Translations under genes and position numbers: made by a program
Shown: positions 34,422 through 46,546 of the stretch, piece by piece
Layout of the letters: the number at the start of each line of letters is the position of its first letter
How positions within the stretch are numbered: position 1 is the first letter of the stretch
Assembly: GCF_001411555.2 (NCBI RefSeq)
Contig: NC_049910.1
Coordinates: forward strand, 33,581,250 to 33,645,249
Source: Juglans regia
Lineage: Eukaryota > Streptophyta > Magnoliopsida > Fagales > Juglandaceae
Reading direction: 5' to 3'
Length of the DNA: 64,000 nucleotides
The notes under the pieces: model-generated
What the model was told of the DNA's origin: nothing
Database searches by the model: none
What the model saw: the letters and a program-made list of their open reading frames with translations, nothing else

Positions 34422-35363
34422 TGTTAGACTTTTGGTTTTCTTAGAAAATCATTTATATTTTCTAAAGTGGTTCACTTCATCGAGCATTAGCATTGATTTC
34501 ATTAAATTCATATTCAAAATTTGATAAAAAAATACATATTTTTCATAAATTCAAAACTTTCTTATCCATAACTCCACATTGGATTAGTCATTAATTTCAT
34601 CAAAATAATAATATAATATTATTTTTTAATAATAATATTTTTAATTTTTTTTATATTTTACAATTACACTAACCATATATACATTAATAATTTAATTTAA
34701 TATTTAAATTATTGTTACTAACCAGCGGGTCATTTATATTATTAAGTTTAGAAAATGCATCAACACCCACCATGCAGTAGTGTTAGTAAAAAAGGCACTC
34801 AAAAGAAAAGATGAAATAATTACATTACACAAATTATAGGAAATGCAAGAAATACATTTTATAATAAAATAATATGAATAGAGAATAAATAGTGGGTCTT
34901 CAAATGTAGACATGAAGATGAAGGTACTATAGCTCAAAGCTTGAGTTTTGATAGTATATCGAATCCAATGACACATTTTAACCTCCAAATCATCAAATTT
35001 TGATGAAAATTCCCTTTTGATGAGACCGATGCTGGTGCTCTAAGATAATTCATATTATTTATCAAGTATAGATAATTTCCTTAATAAATAAAATGGTTAA
35101 CCCTTACTACTTTTTTATGGATGAAATAATAAGGGTAGCCCAAAGGTTGTAAGAGTAATAAGTAAGGGTCCCTAATCTTGCATATATAGAGAGGCTTGTG
35201 TCTTCCATTAGACTCACCTCATAAAGTTTTAAGACAAAAGACTAGAAGTTCATTCTCTACAAAAAAATCTCTACACTATTTTGTATGCTTTGCAGTTCTC
35301 AAGCCCAAATGGCTGGAGGTAAAAGATCCAATGAATCTCTTTATTCTTTTAAGATGTTTTACA
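34422..35363 (+). repeat. 5' LTR of the Copia element
   Basis: Matches the 3' LTR over its whole length apart from the inserted MITE. A TATA-like CATATATAGAG lies at about 35179. Differences between the two LTRs are numerous, so the insertion is not recent. Confidence 0.88.
34482..35041. mobile_element. MITE inserted in the 5' LTR (GAGCATTAGCATTGG family)
   Basis: Starts GAGCATTAGCATTGATTTCA and ends TGAGACCGATGCTGGTGCTC, an imperfect inverted pair. It is absent from the 3' LTR and matches the element at 19097-19958. Confidence 0.8.
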
Positions 35364-35961
35364 GTTGGTATCAACTTTGTGTTTGAATTATTAGCATTTC
35401 AATTTTGTTCATATAATGAGTCTTTAATGATTTCAAAGATGGGCTTGACTATCGTCTTTTAAGTTTTTGTCTTTGAATTCAAATCCAGATGGTTATGTGC
35501 TTATAATTATATTAATGGATTTCAAAGGCATGTTTTGACTTTGGGCATAATTTCAAGCTTTATACATATTGATGGGCTTTTGGGTTAACTTACATTTAAT
35601 AGATATTTACCTATTTTAGTAAATGTCCAGTTGTATTTCTTTTGAATAATGAAGGTAATGCTACAACATCATTATTGTTTAAAAGAATACATAAATAAAT
35701 TTGGAATCTCATTGTAACTAAATCATAAGTTTTAAGGATTTATTTATCTCTACAAGGAAATCTTTGATTTTTGTGATTTAATTAGCATAAGAAAATGATT
35801 TTCGAGATTAAAGGTAAAATTTGTCTTTGCCTACAAGTGTTGATAGTTTTATTTGTTAATATTCAGAATAATTTGTCTTATAAATAAAGATAAGTAAATT
35901 TATGTTGTTATGCAATTTTTTCCTACAGGAAGGTTAAAAATTACTTGAATTCATAGTATTA

Positions 35962-36837
35962 ATGTTTTTCTTGGTTTTTGCAACTATTGTTCCACAATCA
36001 TTAGCTGATGGTGTTTATTTTATTTCAATGCTTGATGACACTAATTATTCTGACTGGAAAGATTCGGTTCATTTTACCTTGAGGTATATGAACCTTGACT
36101 ATGCACTCTGTGTGGAGCAACCACCTGGTGGAAGCGATCTAATTGCCCAAGTCTAATGCTCAAAAAGTCTCGTATGAATAATTGCATTAAATGTTCTATT
36201 GGTGACTGTGCTAAAATTAAGGAATTAATGCAAGCAATTGAGGAACAATTTATTCACTCTGACAAGGCTTTAGCCAGCACTCTTATCAGTCAATTCACTA
36301 CTAAAGCTTTTGACAGTTCTAAGGGTATGCGTGCATACATTACGGAAATGAGAGACATTGTTTCTCAACTTAAGGGCTTAAAAATAGAGATATCTAAGCC
36401 GTTCCTGGTCCATTTCATCATTGACTCACTGCCATCTGAGTATGGACCTTTCAAGATCTCCTATAACACATAAGGAAAACTAGTCAGTTACGGATCTTCT
36501 AACCATGTGTGTGCAAGAAGAGGAAATGATGAAACACGATCGACCTGAAAGTGCAAATATGGTCGTGAATGATAAAGTTAAGACTAAGAAATGCCAAGGT
36601 GGACCTCAAAAGAAAAGGAAGCATAATGTGTCATTAAAATCCAATGGATCTAATGTCCAAAAGGTGACCTGCTTCTTTTGCAAGAAAGAGGGTCATGTAA
36701 AGAAGAGATGCATCAAGTATAAAGAGTGGCTTGAAAAGAAAGGTAGCTCTATCTCTCTTGTGTGTCATGAATCCTTTTCACTGATGCTTCTAAAAATTCA
36801 TGGTGGATTGACTCCAGTTCTTCAATTCATATTGTGA
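35962..36837 (+). pseudogene. Copia gag region, broken
   Basis: Frames at 35962-36156, 36156-36473 and 36505-36837 carry pieces of a Copia gag. DDTNYSDWKDSV near the start is the usual gag entry motif. The middle part contains LISQFTTKAFDSSKGMRAY. The CCHC zinc knuckle CFFCKKEGHVKKRC is intact at about 36670-36711. Stops and a frame change separate the pieces. Confidence 0.8.
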
Positions 36838-37124
36838 ATACATTGCAGGGTTTTCTCAACAAAAGGAAACCAACAACAAGTGAACTTTAGGTTTTCATCG
36901 AAAATAGAGGGCGTTCACAAGTTGTTACAATCGGAGTTTTTAGAGTGATTATTAAATTGGGATATGTTTTGGATTTAAATAATGCCTTTATATTTCAGGA
37001 TTTAGTAGAAATTTAATTTTTGTTTCCAGATTTATTATCAAAGGTTACAGTTTCATTTTTAAGAATACTATGACTGTTTTAAAAAAATAAAATTCATGTT
37101 GGTTCTAGAACTTTAGTTGATAAT

Positions 37125-37930
37125 TTGTTTAAATTAGATATTCATCTCGATTTTGAGAAGAATTATCTCTCCCTACATTCAGTTGGCATTGAGAGAAACC
37201 TTTTGAATGAAAAATATTCTCTACTATTGTATAAGAGATTAGGACACATCTCTATAGAGAAGATGAAACGGTTAGTAAAAGAAGGGGTCCTTCAGGACCT
37301 CGATTTTATCGACTTCAAGAATTGTGTGGACTGCATAAAAACCAAGCATACCAACAATAATTCTAAAGGTTCAAGAAGGAGCTCAAGTGTTCTTGAGATT
37401 ATACACAAAGATATATGTGGACCATTTCCTACTCCTTGCCTAAATGGTTAGAGATATTTTATCTCATTTATTGATGACTATTCTAGGTATATGTATCTCT
37501 ATCTTCTGAATGAGAAGGCTCAAGTATTAGATGCTTTCAAAGCCTATAAAGCAGAAGTAGAGAATCAAAGTGAAAAGAAAGTCAAGATCCTAAGATCTGA
37601 TAGAAAAGGAAAATATTATGATAAGTACATAAAACAGAGACAAATGAATGGTCCATTTGAAAATTTCCTTCAGGAGGAAGGTATTGTTGCCCAATATTCA
37701 ATGCTTGGCATATCACAACAAAATGGTATTACAGAAAGAATGAACCGTACGCTAATGGATATGGTAAGGAGCATGATTAGTAAACCTAACATGCAACTTT
37801 CTTTGTAAAGTGAAGCTCTTAAAACTGCAGTGTATATATTGAATAGGATTTCATCCAAGTTTGTCTCTAAAATATCTTTTGAGTTGTGGAAAGGTTGGAA
37901 ACCTAACTTAAATCATATACACATATGGGG
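37125..37930 (+). pseudogene. Copia GAG-pre-integrase and integrase region, broken
   Basis: LLLYKRLGHISIEKMKRL is the GAG-pre-integrase motif. It is followed by HKDICGPFPTPCLNG, a stop at 37449, then FIDDYSRYMYLYLL and ERMNRTLMDMVRSM of the integrase core. Another stop interrupts the frame at about 37806. No protease domain could be recognised in the stretch between gag and this region. Confidence 0.8.
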
Positions 37931-38559
37931 TTGTCCGACTAAAGTTAGGATTTAAAATCCTAACATAAAGAAGTTAGACTCAAGGACAACTAGCGGTCTT
38001 TTTATTGGGTATCCAAATAACTCCAAAGGATACAGGTTTTATTATTCCAGTCATATCCCTAGAATTGTCGAATCTAAAAATGCAAGGTTTCTTGACAATG
38101 TTGAACCTAGTGGGTGTGTGGATCCTCAAAAGATCATTTTTAAGAAAACACCTGAACATGCTACTTTGCCTTCTTTTGGAGAAAAAACAGTTGTCTTAAG
38201 GCAAAATAGATTGTAAGATCATGCGGCCACACCAATTCAAGAACAACATGTTCTCATAAATGAGGTACAACCTGAAGTTATTCCGCATTTACAGTCTAAG
38301 CCAATTTAGTCATCTCCAAATGACAAAATAGTGGCTCTAAGAAGATCCTCAAGAATACATAAACTTGTTATTCCAAATGATTACATTGTATACCTAATTG
38401 AGTCTGATTTTGATGTTGGACTTCCAAAGACCCAATTAAGTTTTCACAAGCTGTGAGTGGAGATAAATCTATATTTTGGTTGGAGCCATGAGGAATGAGT
38501 TAAAACACATTTATAAAATCCAAGTCTGGGATCTCCTTTAATTACCAGAAGGGGCAACA

Positions 38560-39268
38560 ACAGTTGGCTGCAAATAAGTTTATAAAACCAAACGAGATTT
38601 TTCTGGTAATGTCGAATGATATAAGGCTAGACTTGTCACTAAGGGATTCACTCAGAAGAAATGCATATATTATCATGAAACATTCTCTCCAGTCTTTAAA
38701 AAGGATTCGTTGAGGATAATCATAGCCTTAGTAGTTTATTTTGATTTAGAGTTATATCAAATGGATGTGAAAATGACTTTTCTTAATGGGAATCTTGATG
38801 AAGTGGTATACATGAAACAACCCCAAAGTTTCAATGATGACAGTCAGAAAGTATGCAAATTGAAGAAGTCTCTTTATGAACTAAAACAAGCTTTCCGTCA
38901 ATGGTATTTAAAGTTTCACAAGATTGTTATCTCATACGATTTTATCGAGAATCTTGTTGATCAATGTATATATCTTAAGGTCAGTGGGAGCAAATACATT
39001 TTCCTCGTCCTATATGTAGACAATATTCTTCTTGGAAGCAGTGATTTGGACTTATTACATGATACTAAACAATTTCTCTCCCAAAACTTTGAAATAAAGG
39101 ATATGAGTGAAGCATCTTATATCATTGGCATCGAGATTCACAAAGATAAGAAACAAAGAGGTTTAAGACTGTCTCAAAAAGCCTACATTGAAAAATTTTT
39201 ACAAAGATTCGGTATGAAAGATTGTAAAGCCTCTGTAGCTCCCATAATCAAAGGTGATAAATTTTCAT
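38560..39268 (+). pseudogene. Copia reverse transcriptase region, broken
   Basis: QMDVKMTFLNGNLDEVVYM and KKSLYELKQAFRQWY are Copia RT motifs. The catalytic YVDD box reads YVDN (last codon AAT at 39022-39024), so a catalytic Asp is lost. The open part starts at 38710; upstream RT sequence (38560-38709) is in another frame or interrupted. Confidence 0.85.
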
Positions 39269-39299
39269 AAAGCTCAATCACCTGAATATGTATTGGAAC

Positions 39300-39946
39300 A
39301 AGAGTAGATGAAAAGTGTGCCTTATGCATCTGCAGTGGGTACGTAGCTTGATGTATGCTTAAATTTGCACTTGTCTAGACATATGTCTAGCAGTTGGATT
39401 ATTGGATCGCTATCAAAGTAACCCAGGTCTTCAACATTGGATAGCTGCAAAGAAGGTGATACGGTATTTGCAAGAAACCAAGGACTACATGCTAATCGAC
39501 AGGCATATAGAAAATTTGCAAGTAGTTAGCTATTCAGATTCAGATTTTGCCAGTTGTGTAGACACCAGAAAGCCTACTTCTAGACATATCTTTATTTTTG
39601 TTAAATGAGCTATATCTTGGAAGAATATGAAGCAATCTATAGTTGCTACGTCTACTATAGAGACATAATTTATTGTGTGCTATGAAGCAATGACACAAGC
39701 CATGTGGTTGAAAATTTTATTTCTGATCTTAAAGTTTTCGATTCCATCCAAAGACTAATAAAGATTTTTTGTGATAACACCGCTGCAATGTTCTTCTCAA
39801 AGAACAATAAGAGCGGAAGCAGAAGTAAGCATATCGACATAAAGTATTTAAGTGTGAGAGAGAACATAAAAAGTAATGTGGTGTATATTGAGCACACCAG
39901 TACATATTTGATGTTAGCCGATCCAATGACCAAAGGTTTACCGTAA
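39300..39946 (+). pseudogene. Copia RNase H region, broken
   Basis: HWIAAKKVIRYLQETKDYML and VVSYSDSDFASCVDTRKPTS match the start of Copia RNase H. Then come FCDNTAAMFFSKNNKSGSRS and KHIDIKYLSVRENI, ending LADPMTKGLP. The parts lie in two frames (39402-39608, 39704-39946). Confidence 0.85.
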
Positions 39947-40287
39947 AATAACTTCAGGGTCATGTAGATCGTATGGGCCTATTTAAAGGGTAATCTCTCT
40001 CATGTTGCTATATATTCTACAAAAAATAAAGTTGAATTTAATTTCAATTTTGCGCATAAAGTAACGAATTCATTATATCCATTGGGTGATTAAGTTGGAT
40101 CCAAATGAATTTTATTAGTTGTTCATAAAGTATTTCAAGGGATACCATGTATTGTGACGCATGGAAGGAAGATGCTCACTATAGAAAGAAATACCGCCAT
40201 GGTTCGTGTATATGATACCTTGACAGAATTGATGACTTTATTTTTTATCATTTCAACTTTACCTATTAAGTGAACCAAGTGAGAGAA

Positions 40288-40631
40288 TGTTAGACTTTTG
40301 GTTTTCCCATAAAACCATTTGTCTTCCCTAAGGTGATTCACTTCATCTATCAAGTATATGTAATTGCTCTTAATAAATAAAGTGGTTAATCCTCGCTATT
40401 GTTTTATAGATGAAATAATGAGAGTAGTTCAAAAGTTGTAGGAGTAATAAGTAATGATCGCTAGTCTTGCCTATATAAAGAGGCTTGTATTTTTCATTAG
40501 ACTCATCCCATAAAGTTTGAACACAAAAGACTATTAAGTACATTCTCTACAAAAAAATCTCTACTATCGCTTTTCAATTCTCAAACTCAAATGATTGAGG
40601 TAAAAGATTTTATTCTTTTAAATGTTTTACA
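40288..40631 (+). repeat. 3' LTR of the Copia element
   Basis: A complete 344-bp LTR with promoter-like CCTATATAAAGAGGC at about 40470-40484. It ends TTTTACA directly before the GGCTC target duplication. Confidence 0.9.
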
Positions 40632-40636
40632 GGCTC

Positions 40637-41053
40637 AACCACTCTTGTGGCCCTTACAGGTAGGTGGCCTTGTCCACTCCCGTGGTCACAACAAGGTGGC
40701 CTATGCCAACTATAATGAGTACAGTGCATGGTGGTCGCGGATATGAGGGAGCTTCGATCCACCTCGCCAGTTTTTCTACGATTTTTCAAAAAAATTAAGG
40801 AATACTCATTCCTCGGCAATAAAGTAGAACCAAACTATGGAATGACTAATCCATTAATGTAAGATCCTATTCCACTAATCAATCTGACCTTTACTAATTT
40901 ATAAACAATCTGGATACAGATAATTAAGAAATCTTCAAATTGTTTGTATGGATTTAAGTAGATTCCCATCCCAACCTCGTTTTAAGGAAATGTGAATTTC
41001 CTTCTATTAGGTGGCTGGAAATACACATTCCCACCCCCACTTGGAATGTCTAA

Positions 41054-41085
<32 letters not shown>

Positions 41086-41816
41086 CTTGTTTAGGTTTCT
41101 TTTACATTATTATTTGGTCAAGAGGATTTTTATGTTACAATTTCATTTTTTTTCCAGTTTTTTTACTTGTTGAAATAAAAATATAATATATTTAAAAGAA
41201 TTTTTTCCAGTTTAAAGAAAAATGTAGAGATATTTTGGGAAGAATAAATAATGTGGAAGATTCATATAATTAATATAGGAACTAACCAAACTTAATTTCA
41301 TTTCTCTTACTGGAAATCCCATCATATTCACAGTCCTTTCCAAATATAAATTTAAATATTGTATTTACGAAGAGCATAAATGCCCAGATATCACATTCCT
41401 AAGAATATTTATTGATTCTCACCCCCCAATTAATTCTCCCCCTAAAACAAAAATTAAAAAAAAAAAAAAAAAAACATGCTCTTGAGGAAGGGGATTGGGG
41501 GTGGGGATCTCCCTATGGCAGTTGGGGGATCATCAATAATATTCATTGAAAAGAAATTCCATGTAATTATTCATAAGGATAGAAATTCCAAATAAATTTA
41601 ACTATAAGATATATATATATATATATATAATTTTTTTCAATTTTGGGGCAAATGGTTATCCATATGTTATACAACTAGTTAGGATGTTGTTGTTCTACAA
41701 CATAAACCATATTTACATGGTCATCCAAAAGTCATACAAAAGGGAACTGCATGCATTGAGTCTTTTAAGGTTGATGTACCAAAACCCGGAGGAAATGAAA
41801 GCTACAGCTCACTCAA
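40637..41816. other. Spacer and 3' flank of the Aux/IAA gene
   Basis: GC-richer sequence next to the Copia element (GTGGCCTTGTCCACTC-like, also seen left of the 5' LTR) shows the pre-insertion site was itself repetitive. The remainder is AT-rich with T and A runs at 41049-41086 and 41457-41474 and TA repeats at 41611-41630. The final 50-200 bp should be 3' UTR of the Aux/IAA gene. Confidence 0.4.
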
Positions 41817-43134
41817 TCAACCGCTGCTCTTCATCAATTTCAGACGTTGTACAGACCGAATAAAAGTCCTGCAAAACCAAGAATTTTTCTGGACTTTAGA
41901 GAGGGGGAAAAAGTTTACCTGCCTCAAACAATATAATATCGTGACATCCAAGTTCCTATACCTATGTCTTTCTATAAATTACAAAAAAAAATGCTCGAAT
42001 AAAAAATATATATAAAAAATCCCCATCCAATTTTCAAATCAATCCAACTTAACTGGCAATAAATTGACTATCTTGTTGGACTTGGTTTTGCAATCTATTT
42101 ATCACGCCAGATTCAGAAATGAGTCGAGATAGTTTGTAAATGACAGTGAGATTTGAGATGAAATTTATGAATAATATACGAGATGATCTCAACTCTCTCA
42201 ATCCAAATCGGATCTAAAATGTTAAATAGACTTGGGACCTTTTTGTTTTATTTTTTTTTATGGTTTAATGGTCTTGGATCTAAATTCGTGCACTCTTACC
42301 TCCAAGATACATCTTGGGTAAATAGCCAGTCTCCTTCCCAGTCCTGGTAAACAAGCTTGTACTCGTTTGAATCTTTATGGCCCGTTTCCAACCACCCTTG
42401 AATATCAAAACCAGAAAATTAATGAACATGTCAATCCCCCCCCTGCTTCACTGTTCCTCGTTTTACATATTCCCCACAAACAAACAAACTTGGATTATAC
42501 TTACATTGCCCAAACATGTCCATCAAGGTTTCTGTGAGTGTCTCAAAAGATTGATGGAGACTTAAATCGATCTTTCTTGCTATTGGAATTCCTTCCATCT
42601 TCACCTTCACGTACGTCGAGTTTGATCCTCTGCCTCCGCAGCCATACCCATTCTCCACTACCGCCCCGTTGTTCTCGTCGCAAACTCTCTTATTCCTCCG
42701 CGAGTATTTAATTGGCGGCCACCCCACCAGGCCATCTCCGTCTCCGTCATCTCTGTATATCAAAATCAATCAAACAACTTCATACCCCGGAAGAAAATTA
42801 AATACCAAACATGAATAGAGGAGATCGAGAGAGACTATACGTACTCTTTCGGAGTGAAAAAGGAGTGATTCTCGAGGTCTTTGGGGTAGTCGTCTTCCTC
42901 GTTCGGATGGTTATTCCAAAGCAGCAAAGACAGCGTTCGAGGCACGGCGGTGGCGCTATCAGCGGCATTCTCGGAGGAGGTTTGATCAAAACCACGTTTT
43001 TTGTCGTTGATGTCATTAGTATCCTGGTAGCAAGAGTCAGAAACCATTCCCTCCTTAGACTCGCAGCCATAGAAATTTAAATCGAACCCTTGGGTGGGAT
43101 TGCTTGGAAGAGCGAGACCCAGTTGAAGCTCCAT
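41817..43134 (-). CDS. IAA29: Aux/IAA auxin-response repressor, IAA29-like (4 exons, 228 aa)
   Basis: A short-lived nuclear repressor of ARF transcription factors in auxin signalling. Exons: 43134-42845, 42752-42505, 42396-42300, 41868-41817; all introns GT-AG and phases agree. Domain I is the EAR motif LQLGLAL at residues 3-9, which recruits TOPLESS-family corepressors. NNHPNEEDDYPKDLE resembles a patch in IAA29. Domain II, the TIR1-dependent degron, is VGWPPIK at 106-112, so the protein should be auxin-degradable. Domains III/IV (PB1) run from YVKVKMEGIPIARKIDL at 144, with the invariant Lys at 146, to the acidic DWEGDWLF and DVSWRTFIRSVQRLKLM at the end. The C-terminal tail is very short (KSSG). 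The start is fixed by MELQLGLAL. The IAA29 assignment rests on recalled similarity and is less sure than the family. Confidence 0.93.
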
Positions 43135-45260
43135 GTAAAATGACAAAACAAAAATGCCGCCTGCCCCAATAAAATAAAGAACCAAAGATCAAGGGTGAGC
43201 GTGTGTGAAAGAAAAAGTCGGTGTACGAGTTTGACGTCTAAGAAATCTGGGGGTCTTTTCCCTGTGAAGCTTTTAATAGGGAGGGGGAGAGAGAGAGAGA
43301 GTGATCCCGGGTTGGGCGGGCGTGGGACAGGGTGTTGGAAACAAAGACTAACGGTCCGCATCAGTGCTCCACTTTTGGCCGACCCAGTTGCCCGGCTGTT
43401 CCTTTGCTCTTTTGTTTTCTTAACTCGCAACACTGAACACCATCCTCCTTAGATCAACCCACGCGCATTAAGATTGTTCCTCTTTTCTTCAGATTGTGGA
43501 GGAGGGGGAAAATCAGATATTTATTCGTATCTTTTGCGATTTCACTGTAATTTTAGATGACGAAAAATCGCAAACGTTCTTGCACTGCCAATGGATTCTT
43601 ATCCAATCTTTTAAAATTTTAATATATTTTTTTAAATAAATACAAGGCATTAATTTTAATTTGTTGTCAATGAAATATGCAGGAACGCAGATGCTTTAAG
43701 TCTTATCCCAAACAGTTAATGTTACAGTGTTGTGTTGAGAGAGAGCGAGGGTTTTGTCTACACTCCAATGTAACCTGGCCGAAACTACAGAGCTCTTTCT
43801 TGGTGTTGTCTATCTGTATGTATGCACGCCCACTAATGGATTACTTGGAAGCATCAGCATGCATCTCTGATTCCATTGAGATATACCGTTTGATTTCTCA
43901 CTGTCTGATAGTCAAAACGACGGAGCCGGGTGGGCCCTTAATTCCCACCTTAAAAATTCTTGTACCCAAAGTCTTCGACATCTCCTTAATTACTCCGCCC
44001 TCTGATTGGATTACTTAACTTACACCTTCTATTTTAGATTGATGAGGCTAGCTTGACTTCCTGCTTTTGCTACCTACGTGTTATACTGGTCGTCATTATC
44101 AATGAATTTTCTACCAAATAATTATCATCCAGATTACTAATAGGATTCAAGTTTATTTGGTCCAATGAACCGATTTGCGTAGTTTCTGCAAGCGCCGGCC
44201 CTAAATATTTCTAGAGCTCTTGAAAGTAGAAACACAAATCGAAAACCACCTCAGAGTTTGGCCCCTCCCTCCTTCCTGATGCAGTTTTTCAAGTGTTTAA
44301 TTTTTGACTCGGTATTTTAGTTTTGTTTTTTTTTTTTTTTTTTCCAGTCAAAGTAGAGAGAAATGGTGTTTGCTGTTTTACGATGGCCAGCGACCACCAC
44401 GCGCCTTATCGCAGGATTCCAATGCCGCCAATCTTTCAGACTACCAAATATTTCTCCAAAAGGAGAAGCGCGTGGTCCACACTCACGGGTCAAAGTGCGC
44501 GTGTGGCCTCTGCACACCACCATATAGAGGACTCTACTATCGCCACTAGCGACTTTTTTGGAGCTAACAATCTCGGTAGCTTCAGGATCGACAGTTTGAC
44601 ACACTCCTAGCATGGCACGTGTCGTTCACGCACCGTTAAAGCCTCTTTGCTCAATATTTTTTCAATTTTAAGTGTATTTTAAGTTTTTATTTTGTTGTAT
44701 TTCTATTTTCTCGATTTTTCCTATGTTTGTTTGTTTTGTTGCTTGTGTTAGGAAAAAATAAAAAGAAATACATCATTAGACTTGTTGTCTATAGCAAGAG
44801 AACCCTCTCCTTCTTTGGAGGATGAGGGATGGTTTTTCAGCTCCTCCTTTGGAGGATGAAGGCTGGTTATCTTATTTTTACAAAGTGTTATATTCTTAAA
44901 CAAACCGGAATTGAAATCTTTGTTCTTACAGAGTTTCATATCTTATAAGGTTTTTGTCATTAGAGAATTTATAGAAGTTAAGACAATATCCGTCACAAAA
45001 GAAAGTTGTGTGCGGGAAAGTCCTAAATAGATGACTAGTTTGACTTGTAATATGAGTTTTTTCTTGTATTTATTAGTCACAGCTGTAACTTCAGTTTCAT
45101 TAAATAAAATGAAGTCTATTTTCCATTAAAAAAAAGTTTATTTGGTAGAAAAACCCATATTTTACTATTTTTTGAATCTTTTAATTTATTCAAATATTCA
45201 TTATTTTTTTAAAAAAAAATTAAGTTATGCTGATGTGGATCATGGACTACTATACATAGA
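43135..45260. other. Upstream region of the Aux/IAA gene and spacer
   Basis: The first ~200 bp should be 5' UTR and core promoter, with a GA tract at 43286-43301. I found no TGTCTC auxin element on either strand up to 44.7 kb. A G-box (CACGTG) lies at 44616-44621. Open frames at 43677-44018 and 44304-44613 (both strands) carry no motif I recognise. A short direct repeat (TTTGGAGGATGA) occurs at about 44812 and 44849. Confidence 0.4.
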
Positions 45261-45261
45261 C

Positions 45262-45475
45262 TTTGCTCCGTTTGGATAATGAGAAGAGATGAGATAGTTT
45301 TAATGAAAGTTGAAAATTGAATAAAATATTATTAAAATATTATTTTTTTAATATTATTATTATTTTGAGATATGAAAAAATTAAATTATTTATTATATAT
45401 TGTGTAAGAATTTAGAAAAGTTGTAATAATGAGATGAGATGAGATGAAATTATTTCTATATCCAAACGAGGTCTT
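45262..45475. mobile_element. MITE, GAGATGAGATG family, full copy
   Basis: GCTCCGTTTGGATAATGAGA and the complement-type right end ATCCAAACGAGGTC give clear terminal repeats, with GATGAGATGAGATGAAAT inside the right end. This is one of the best-preserved copies. Confidence 0.72.
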
Positions 45476-45686
45476 ACAGAAGTTATTAATTTAAACAAAA
45501 AAAAACATATTCTTTTTGCTTAATTTTGTTATTTTTTAGAAATGTCATCGATATAATAAGATTCTAATGTTACAAAGATAGCGTACACATCGATCTGACA
45601 TGTTTCCTACGTGCCTTGTATTTGTTATGCTTTGATGCTTACTATATTCATGTACAAATATATATATATATGTATGCAATATTCGA

Positions 45687-45719
<33 letters not shown>

Positions 45720-46362
45720 GTTGTATGGTCCCTCTTTCACCTACGTGCGTAAAAGGAAAAAAATAAAACATAATTTCCAACAGTCCCAACTCTGCTCCCT
45801 TGAACCAAATCACAAACTCAGTTGGTGTCAGCAGCTGGAGGACGATTGAAAGGAAACCTCCCGGCAAACCCACGAGCCAGACACCTTCAGTGCCGTTGAA
45901 CCCGCACCAGGCAAATATGTGGTGCACCCACATTCTCACACGCTAGCCAGCCATTTGATCTTAATCAATACGATTAGTCCCAGTATCGGTCCAACCCTGA
46001 GTGATCGAAGGACCACATGCATGGACCAATAAATTCCTAATTCCTCTGTCAGTTTACTATTTGATGTAGGTTTATGTGTACCATAGCGATTAATGTCATG
46101 TCCGATTACTATCCTCTCGAGTACGTATCCAAATTTAAGAGTTTCAAGTGAAATATCAGAGAAAGATACACATATAAAGTTAGCCTTATAATATTTATTA
46201 GAGTTTTTCTATTAAGTAATTCTACATAACAAACAGCTTGCTGAGAGAAATAAATAATAAAAAATAAATAAAAATAAGTGTTTGATATAGAGTTGTTGTA
46301 TATAATTTTTCTATTTATTAATGCTCGCATAAATGTTTCAGGTAGTATTAAGTGGTAATTTA
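45476..46362. other. Spacer with TA microsatellites
   Basis: TA runs at 45660-45670 and 45689-45719. The open frame 45939-45625 on the minus strand runs into the TA repeat and has no recognised family. No other gene evidence. Confidence 0.35.
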
Positions 46363-46546
46363 AGTTCTGTTTAGATACAGAAATACTCTCAATCCATCTC
46401 GTTTCATTTCATGTTATCATTATAACTTTTTCAAATTCTCATATAAAATATAACAAACAATTCAATTTTTTTAAATATTAAAATAATAATAATATTAAAA
46501 AATAATATTTTATTTATCTCATCTCACTATCCAAACGAATCCTAAA
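46363..46546. mobile_element. MITE, GAGATGAGATG family
   Basis: TTCTGTTTAGATACAGAAAT at the left and CTATCCAAACGAATCCTAA at the right, around CAATCCATCTCGTTTCATTT and the AATAATAATAATATTAAAAA core. Confidence 0.6.

Larger units (their letters stand above)
34422..40631 (+). mobile_element. Copia-type LTR retrotransposon, decayed
   Basis: LTRs at 34422-35363 and 40288-40631 both begin TGTTAGACTTTTGGTTTTC and end ATGTTTTACA. The 5-bp target duplication GGCTC is intact at 34417-34421 and 40632-40636. The 3' LTR is 344 bp; the 5' LTR is longer because a MITE lies inside it. A primer-site-like TGGTATCAAC starts two bases after the 5' LTR and a purine run (GTGAGAGAA) precedes the 3' LTR. The order gag, integrase, reverse transcriptase, RNase H is that of Copia. 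Many stops and frameshifts leave no intact polyprotein. Confidence 0.92.

Noticed and set aside
43677..44018. 113-codon frame upstream of the Aux/IAA gene
   Set aside because: No domain, no clear start context and no sign of conservation visible; treated as chance.
44304..44613. Overlapping frames on both strands (81-98 codons) upstream of the Aux/IAA gene
   Set aside because: The two strands cannot both be coding, one frame begins in a T run, and neither peptide shows a known motif.
45625..45939. 104-codon minus-strand frame
   Set aside because: Its last third is translated TA microsatellite, and the rest has no recognisable features.
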